Shown here piece after piece: positions 58,491-64,000 of a stretch of 64,000 bases of DNA (position 1 is its first letter; each line of letters opens with the position of its first letter). The stretch is from positions 30,710,001-30,774,000 of the forward strand of contig NC_073354.2 of assembly GCF_027580225.2 (NCBI RefSeq), given 5' to 3'. The stretch comes from Misgurnus anguillicaudatus. Its lineage: Eukaryota; Chordata; Actinopteri; Cypriniformes; Cobitidae. The notes below the pieces were generated by a model, which was not told the origin of the DNA, did not search any database, and worked only from the letters and a program-made list of their open reading frames with translations. A program made the translations under genes and the position numbers.

Positions 58491-59719
58491 TTATATTCTC
58501 CAAAAAACACATGTCTACAGCAGCTAATATCTCAGGTTTCTCGTCTCCACCAAAGAGATGAAGCTAAAAGAATAAAAATGCAATTTTCTCTTTAAAGGTC
58601 AACATTTTAAAAAAGGTTCTACTTGATTTGCATGAATATTCAACAAGCCATGGTAAACGGCTTAGTTTTACACGCAATCTTCATTTCTTTCATGCATACC
58701 GCAGCGTATATCTCAAAAGAATTTCCATTAAATCAGAGATCTCTACAACGCATGCTTTCAAAGTACAACCTTCAATATTTCTTTGCATGTAAATAGGCAG
58801 AGGATGGTGTCTAAAAGGATTAAAATTCACACTTCCGAAGTGTGTTTGTGTGTGCTGCCTGCCACACGCTCGCACGTCAGCAGCGCGGCTTCTATTCGGG
58901 GCAACACCCCTGGCCTAAAAAGGCAAAACAAAATGCCATTGCTGCTGGGGACGCTAAGAATAAACCACACAGTCCAGTCACAGATAAGGTTACCTTGAAA
59001 CCCAGCCTCCCCTCTACCCAATGACTCCTGACCCACACACATCATGGGCTGCTAACAAACATAAGGACAACTTAGGGCTTCATTTGCTCTTCGCGCTAGC
59101 CTTGCAATTTTCCCACAGGCCACGCTCGGAGCTGTATACAATAATTTTCGACTGTTAGGAGGCGTACGGTTTCTCAACAGCCCACTTTAAGCAACAGGTG
59201 CCATATTTTTGGCTTCTTTGTGGGGAGCCCTGACACAAGCGCGTTTATCGGAACTAACTGGAAAAGCACAGCGACACAGCGTGGTGCTTTCCATCGGAAA
59301 ACTATTCCGGACCAGGGAATTGACTCTTGAACTTGTGCTTTCCGCCTATTAGTGTATGAGACATGGAAGGTACTGTATTTTACTCTCTAGTGACATTTCT
59401 AACTTGTTCTAATTTTTAACAATACGGCGTGAGTCAAATAAATGTTATTGTGTATGTGGTATACTGTGCGATTACTAATATAACCATGGTGGTTTTAAAA
59501 CAGCAGCCATCTGCTTTGTAAAGGAATTTCATGCTTGAAAGCTGCTAAAAATACATCATATCATATGGCTTTATGGGTATCTGGACTGCTTTAAAGCAGG
59601 CCTGTAATGCTAGTACAGCATTTTAAGGGTTTCAATGAGTTAGCAACTTAAGTATTGTTTGATAAAGACAACACATACGTGTACGCACATTTAGCGCATA
59701 TTGGAAATTGTTTCCCTGG
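58491..59719. other. No gene recognised
   Basis: Single-copy looking intergenic DNA, mixed composition at 58840-59340. Small frames overlap on both strands with no motif. Confidence 0.35.
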
Positions 59720-59847
59720 TGTTCCTGTAGCTCAGTTGGTAGTTCAAAAGGTCATGGGTTTGATTCTCAGTTAACACACATACTAATAAAAACTATATAC
59801 ACTGTAAGTCGCTTTGGATAAAATTATTTACAAAATGCACAATGCAC
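59720..59847 (+). repeat. tRNA-derived SINE, near-complete
   Basis: TGTTCCTGTAGCTCAGTTGG (A box), GTCATGGGTTTGATTCTCAG (B box) and CACTGTAAGTCGCTTTGGAT follow in the right order. About 20 bases between the boxes are deleted. Resembles the HE1-like fish SINE. Confidence 0.85.
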
Positions 59848-59947
59848 GTCTTTCTTCAACGTATTCTTGTAAAAACATTAAAGAATAACAAGTAGGGAAG
59901 ACCGCATTTTGGCTTTGCCTCAATCTTTCAAAAAATATTCAATCCTA

Positions 59948-60033
59948 CACTCTCAGAAAAAAAAGGTACATAAAGGTACAAAAGGGGCAGTACCTTTTTA
60001 AAAAGTACATTTACATGAAGTGGATACTGTACA
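59948..60033. repeat. CACTA-like GGTACA element, left half
   Basis: CACTCTCAGAAAAAAAAGGTA then GGGGCAGTACCTTTTT; same family as 55664-55893, right end missing. Confidence 0.65.
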
Positions 60034-60410
60034 TCTGTCTTTAAGATAGATCTTTGAATCCATCCATCCTACATCTTTGTTTTATGGAGCAATGCATGGA
60101 TAGATATTTTAAAAGGGCCACAAAATAAAGACAAAAAATCCTAATTGTCATTTATTTCAGTGATTAAAATAATTTATTACACAGTGTTTCAAAATGCTTG
60201 ATTCTGATTGGCCAGTCACGACATCCCTAGGTATGCTATTCCAATATAACAACCACTTAAAACTAATAACACATGCGCTGAGTCCGAAACCGTCCATACT
60301 TTATGGTAGGCGAAAAGCAGTAGGCGAAGTTTGTCAGAATTCATAGTATTCCAAAAACAGTAGGCGAAAAGTACCCGGATGACCTACTACTTTCGGCAAG
60401 ATCCCAAAGT

Positions 60411-60894
60411 CAGTCCTTCCAGAAAAACGCAGAGTTTTTTTGAGATTGTTGCGGGCAAAAATCCTCGATTTTGCGGCACGTTTTCTTAAAAACTGCGATG
60501 GAAAATGCGGGATATTTATGCAATTTATGCGTTGGAATTGCGGGAATTTGCGAAAATTGCGGAACTTGCAAAAACTGCAGAAACTTTCAAAAGCTGCAAT
60601 GATGTTCACGTCACTTCATAACGTTCCCATGGCAATAGAAGACACGGCTGCGCTTTTGGGAAGTAAATGCAAAAATTTTTAACTTTCTGCTAATATATAT
60701 GTGACTTTTTGCTACGAAAATGCGGAGATTATGAAATCATGCAAGCCCCACATATTTTGTGCGCGGAAATACGTAATAATGCGGCGAAAGTGCGTAGTAT
60801 TTGGAAAAAATGCAGCTCCGCATAAATATGCAGACTTTGGCTGATTATAAAATATATCGCGCGATCGCACAATCGCGTTTTTCTGGAGGGACTG
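60411..60894 (+). mobile_element. 6-bp-TSD family, copy 3
   Basis: CAGTCCTTCCAGAAAAACGC left, GTTTTTCTGGAGGGACTG right, exact CAAAGT on each side (60405-60410, 60895-60900). 8792-9156 shows the corresponding site without insertion (CAAGATCAAGAAGTGTTCAT). Confidence 0.93.
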
Positions 60895-60986
60895 CAAAGT
60901 GTTCATTCAATGGACCCTTTACTATCCCTTTATTAGAAGAAGAAGGAGGGGCGTTGTTTTATTCAAAAATGTGCAAAAGCGGTAAC

Positions 60987-61435
60987 CATCAGCGGCCGGT
61001 GACATCTTTTTTCGAGGGTGCTCGATGCGAAGTTCGTCACAACATGTATGTAGCCCGTCATGTGTGTGGTTCGTAATTTCAAAGTATGTGTTCTGCGCGT
61101 CGAGTGATCCTATGTGCTTCACGTGTTTTGTCAAAACAAGTGCCCGCCGCAGACGCATCCAAATGCGTTTATGATAAAAGAGACTATGCCAGATACTCGC
61201 ATAATATCATGCGTAATCACAGTTTACTGTTAAGGGAGTGTCTTGCGTGTATTTTGTGAACGCGAGCGTCTCTTTTATCATAAACGGTTTTGACGCGTGT
61301 GCAGCAGGCACTTATTTTGACAAAACGCGTGATGCACATGGTTCACATGACACAACAAACACATATTTTTAAAACGCAAGCAACACACATGACACTCCGA
61401 ACACTTATTTTGAATTAGCGTCACAAGCGCCACTG
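60987..61435. mobile_element. Palindromic hAT element, third copy
   Basis: Exact 8-bp duplication GCGGTAAC at 60979-60986 and 61436-61443. Interior matches 29053-29466, including the CAGTTTACTGTTAAGGGAGT centre. The left end has three extra bases (CAT) before CAGCGGCC. Confidence 0.88.
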
Positions 61436-61851
61436 GCGGTAACGCAGCTCTATTCAAATGCAAATACATGTATTAAATAGCTGTCCCTTGTGGTTTAATT
61501 GTGCTAGTTTAACGTCATTCCACTCAGACTTCTATTCAACTAACTTCTTGTGATGTATCAACATGGTGGATGTAGAACATCCAAATTCCTTCATACCATC
61601 CATATTCATTTAATTCAGTACCCACTGTCACAGTATGCGATTTCGGATGCAGCCACGGTAACCTGGAATGATGCAAATCAATTTGGCACATGCAGTTTAA
61701 TATTACACAAACATTAAATATTAAATGTATTTTAATAACATATATGACATCATATTTACAATGATGTCTTATATGCTTCGCATCGGGTCCTGATCACACA
61801 GCTGGCTATACATTATCCCTTACATAAGGTTGGGTTTGATGACTTACACTC

Positions 61852-62458
61852 CAGTGTTTCCCATACATTGATTTATTTGTGGTGGCCCACCACAGAATCA
61901 ACACTGGCCCCCACAAATAGAATTTTCATGATTCCCATTTTCGTTTTTATTTCACTATTTAAAACAGCTTAATTCGGCTTAAAATATAATTTGATATATA
62001 ATATAGATCAAATACAGATACTGTACAGATTAAAGAGTAGAAGTGAAACATATTTCAGGTGCCAACACTAGATCAAACGCAAACACGACATGATGACGTC
62101 ACATATGCTAAATAGCTGGTGACGTCATCACATACATCTAGCACATAGCACACATACATCTAGAAGACGTCTATTTGATGTCTGCGTTTACATCTGCAAG
62201 ACGTATAATTTAGATTGTTTGCTCATCTGCAATACGTCTCAGAGACGTTTCCGAAAAGATGTCATATAGACATATTGAAGACGTCTGCAAGACGTTTTTG
62301 ATTTAGAATGTATGTAAAGCAGCTCTTTCTAAGACCTTTATAAGATGTTTTTACACACCAGATGTATTCCAGATCTCCAGATCTTTACCAGACATCTTGC
62401 AGATGTACCTGTGCTATCTGGGCCACCACAGTCTCTCAAAATCCTGTGGGAAACACTG
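61852..62458. mobile_element. hAT-like element with 5-bp TSD (CAGTGTTTCCCATA)
   Basis: Left CAGTGTTTCCCATACATTGA, right TCCTGTGGGAAACACTG; CACTC on both sides (61847-61851, 62459-62463). Its interior holds an AGACGT-rich repeat at about 62048-62408. Confidence 0.72.
62048..62408. repeat. AGACGTCT-rich repeat
   Basis: Many AGACGT, GACGTC and GCAAGACGT phrases (near 62092, 62133, 62164, 62280) and AGATGTATTCCAGATCTCC at the right. A known style of fish non-autonomous element; ends not exact. Confidence 0.55.
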
Positions 62459-63409
62459 CACTCCCAACTCAGAAATAAAAAAGCACCCTTTTTTATGCTG
62501 TTTACATTAACTTATAGATTTATGCAACGCTCAAACACTTTCCCCAAACACATAAATCCTCTAAGTTTCTAGACAAATACAATAAACGTGTTCAAAAAGT
62601 TTCCATATTAAACGTCAGTATCAGTGACTTGAGATAAAGTTTCAAACAGGCCATTTATTGACATCAAGGGCCTGCAATAATGAGTCTCAGTCTTGCGTGA
62701 AATGGCTTAATGTCTCCGAGTCTTAAAACCAAATGTGATATTCTGATTAAAGAGTAAAATGTCTCTCAGAGTGGCCTGAATAAATCATATTTAAAGTGAC
62801 ACTTGAGGGAATAGCGACGTGTTTGCTGTGTTTTCTGCTGGCTCTAGTCTCTCGAAAGCTCTCACTTACTAACCTGGGATTAGTTGCCATGGATATCTAC
62901 GCAGCGATCTTGAGGACAGAGTCGTGTATTAAAATGAGCAATGAGAAAGGGTTGAAGGAGTGGGTTGAAGTGGCAAGCTTGTGTATTTACACGGCATGTT
63001 GTCATGGAAAGATATTTACTGAGGCTTTTGTGTACATTCTCTGCCATCTTATTTATCCGTGTGATCAGATAGCGAAGCTTCCAGTCAGTCCTGAAAGGCG
63101 GAGTCATGATGAATCATGCAGCAAAATCTCCCCTCATCCGTAACACAGGACAGACTTGAATTGTGATGAAGCCAAGCACATGACGTATGTGCAGAGTTTC
63201 CAGAGTCAGCATTTGGATAGACCCCCCTAATCCCAAATTTGACAACAGGGACCAATGTAAAGAGTCGCAACAGGTGCTCTTGGTTGCAACAGGTGCTCTT
63301 GGTTGACACTTTTAGTGTGTCTGGTTCAAACACCGCTCCTCAAACAAACGGACATATCACATCCAGAGCAAAGCTACTGTAGCAGGACCGGAACATTTTG
63401 TTTCTTTTA
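62459..63409. other. Low-repeat island with a 19-bp tandem duplication
   Basis: The 115-codon frame at 62796-63143 has no known motif and overlaps an antisense frame. GCAACAGGTGCTCTTGGTT occurs twice in tandem at 63267-63304. Confidence 0.35.
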
Positions 63410-63855
63410 CATTGCAAAAAATTATTTCCAGGAAAAAAAAATATTTGTATTTTTGTCTTGTTTTCAGTAAAAATATCTAACAATTTTTAAATTAAAATAC
63501 TTTTTCTTGATGAGCAAAACGACCCAAGAAAATAAGTCTAGTTTTTAGACAAAAAATATACAATTAAGCGATTTTGTGCATAAAACAAGCAAAAAAAAAA
63601 AATTTCTTGAATTTTTCTTGAATTTAGTGTTTTAAAAAAAATGCACGATTTTTTTGCTTACCCCAGTGGCAGATTTTTTTTGCTTGTTTTATGCACAAAA
63701 TCACTTAAATTTTATATTTTTGGTCTAAAAACTAGACTTATTTTCTTGGGTCGTTTTGCTCATCAAGAAAAAGCATCTTAATTTTTAGATATTTTTACTG
63801 AAAACAAAAAAAAAGTACTTAGACAATTTTTTCTTGAAAATCATTTTTTGCAGTG
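63410..63855. mobile_element. Palindromic CACTG-type element
   Basis: Left CATTGCAAAAAATTATTTCC, right CATTTTTTGCAGTG. Arms pair nearly throughout: GATGAGCAAAACGACCCAAG and AATAAGTCTAGTTTTTAGAC recur inverted. Flanked by TA on each side. Non-coding. Confidence 0.85.
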
Positions 63856-63930
63856 TAGCAACAAAAACTACTGGTTCACATTGGCTTGGATTCACAAGGA
63901 ATCATCCACAAATTAAATTGTATTGCTGGA

Positions 63931-64000
63931 TTCACACCAAACGCAGTAGGGGAGGCAAAAACACGCTATTCGCACGTAGTTGGACGCTCGAACATTTTGA
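63931..64000. mobile_element. Start of a CACACCAAACGC-type element, cut by the window end
   Basis: TTCACACCAAACGC and CGCACGTAGTTGGACGCTCG match the left end of the unit that underlies the 45811-48430 array. Confidence 0.7.

Larger units (their letters stand above)
60277..61654 (+). mobile_element. TGCGTCCGAAA-type element, second layer
   Basis: Left GCTGAGTCCGAAACCGTCC; inverted right GGCTGCATCCGAAATCGC. Related to 8792-9156. It contains two further insertions. TSD not seen. Confidence 0.7.
60174..61827 (+). mobile_element. Hairpin-ended family, outermost of a four-element nest
   Basis: TTATTACACAGTG and AATGCTTGATTCTGATTGGC at the left and GCATCGGGTCCTGATCACAC ... CATTATCCCTTAC at the right match 53799-54535. 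The ORF region is replaced by the insertion 60277-61654. Confidence 0.65.

Noticed and set aside
62796..63143. 115-codon ORF on the plus strand
   Set aside because: No recognisable motif, antisense ORF overlaps, no splice or homology support.

Overview
The window looks like chromosomal DNA from a ray-finned fish, most likely a cypriniform (carp, minnow, barb or loach relative). It is AT-rich and full of microsatellites. Almost every repeat I recognise is of a type common in zebrafish-like genomes: TTAA-flanked MITEs, hAT-type non-autonomous elements, Tc1 elements, CACTA-like short elements and tRNA-derived SINE remnants. The only host protein-coding sequence I can support is one short first exon. 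I saw no reverse transcriptase, gag or integrase coding sequence.

The gene is on the minus strand. Exon 1 (38950 down to 38897) reads MGCCSGRCTLAFICGMQL and is followed directly by GTAAGT. This is the conserved N-terminus of the NKAIN family (Na+/K+-ATPase-interacting four-pass membrane proteins) and is most like NKAIN2. A CpG-rich block (38951-39890) upstream is its likely 5' UTR and promoter. If this is right, bases 1-38896 are the start of a very large intron 1, and bases from about 39900 to 64000 are upstream intergenic DNA. Exon 2 is not in the window.

Intron side (1-38.9 kb): three 6-bp-TSD elements occur in the window, two of them here (981 and 13674). The intron also holds a 5-bp-TSD hAT-like element (2024), two decayed Tc1 copies in opposite orientation (4539 and 9157), several TTAA MITEs (6613, 12378, 20555 nested in 19995, 28154, 33569, 36465), a same-family nested hAT pair with an (AT)66 core (16965), a large foldback element split by later insertions (22166-24524), a palindromic hAT (29053), and a tail-to-tail Harbinger-like pair (31750 and 32139). 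Stretches such as 25.7-27.3, 34.4-36.5 and 37.4-38.3 kb look single-copy.

Intergenic side (40-64 kb): three-level nests occur at 40.3-41.3 kb and 53.4-54.7 kb, and a four-level nest at 60.2-61.8 kb. At 45.8-48.4 kb there is a 2.6-kb array built from two exchangeable ~145-150-bp modules. A decayed recombinase-like ORF at 53997-54295 lies in a hairpin-ended element family with three copies. More TTAA MITEs lie at 49067, 50880 and 57884.

The most interesting structures are the foldback superfamily with 7-bp target duplications and a shared GGTTTAGGGTTAGATTT-like core (three clear and three decayed members), the two-module array, the hairpin-ended family with the recombinase-like ORF, and CTCF-like motifs, one of them inside a MITE. 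Family names are from memory; terminal repeats and target-site duplications were read directly from the sequence.
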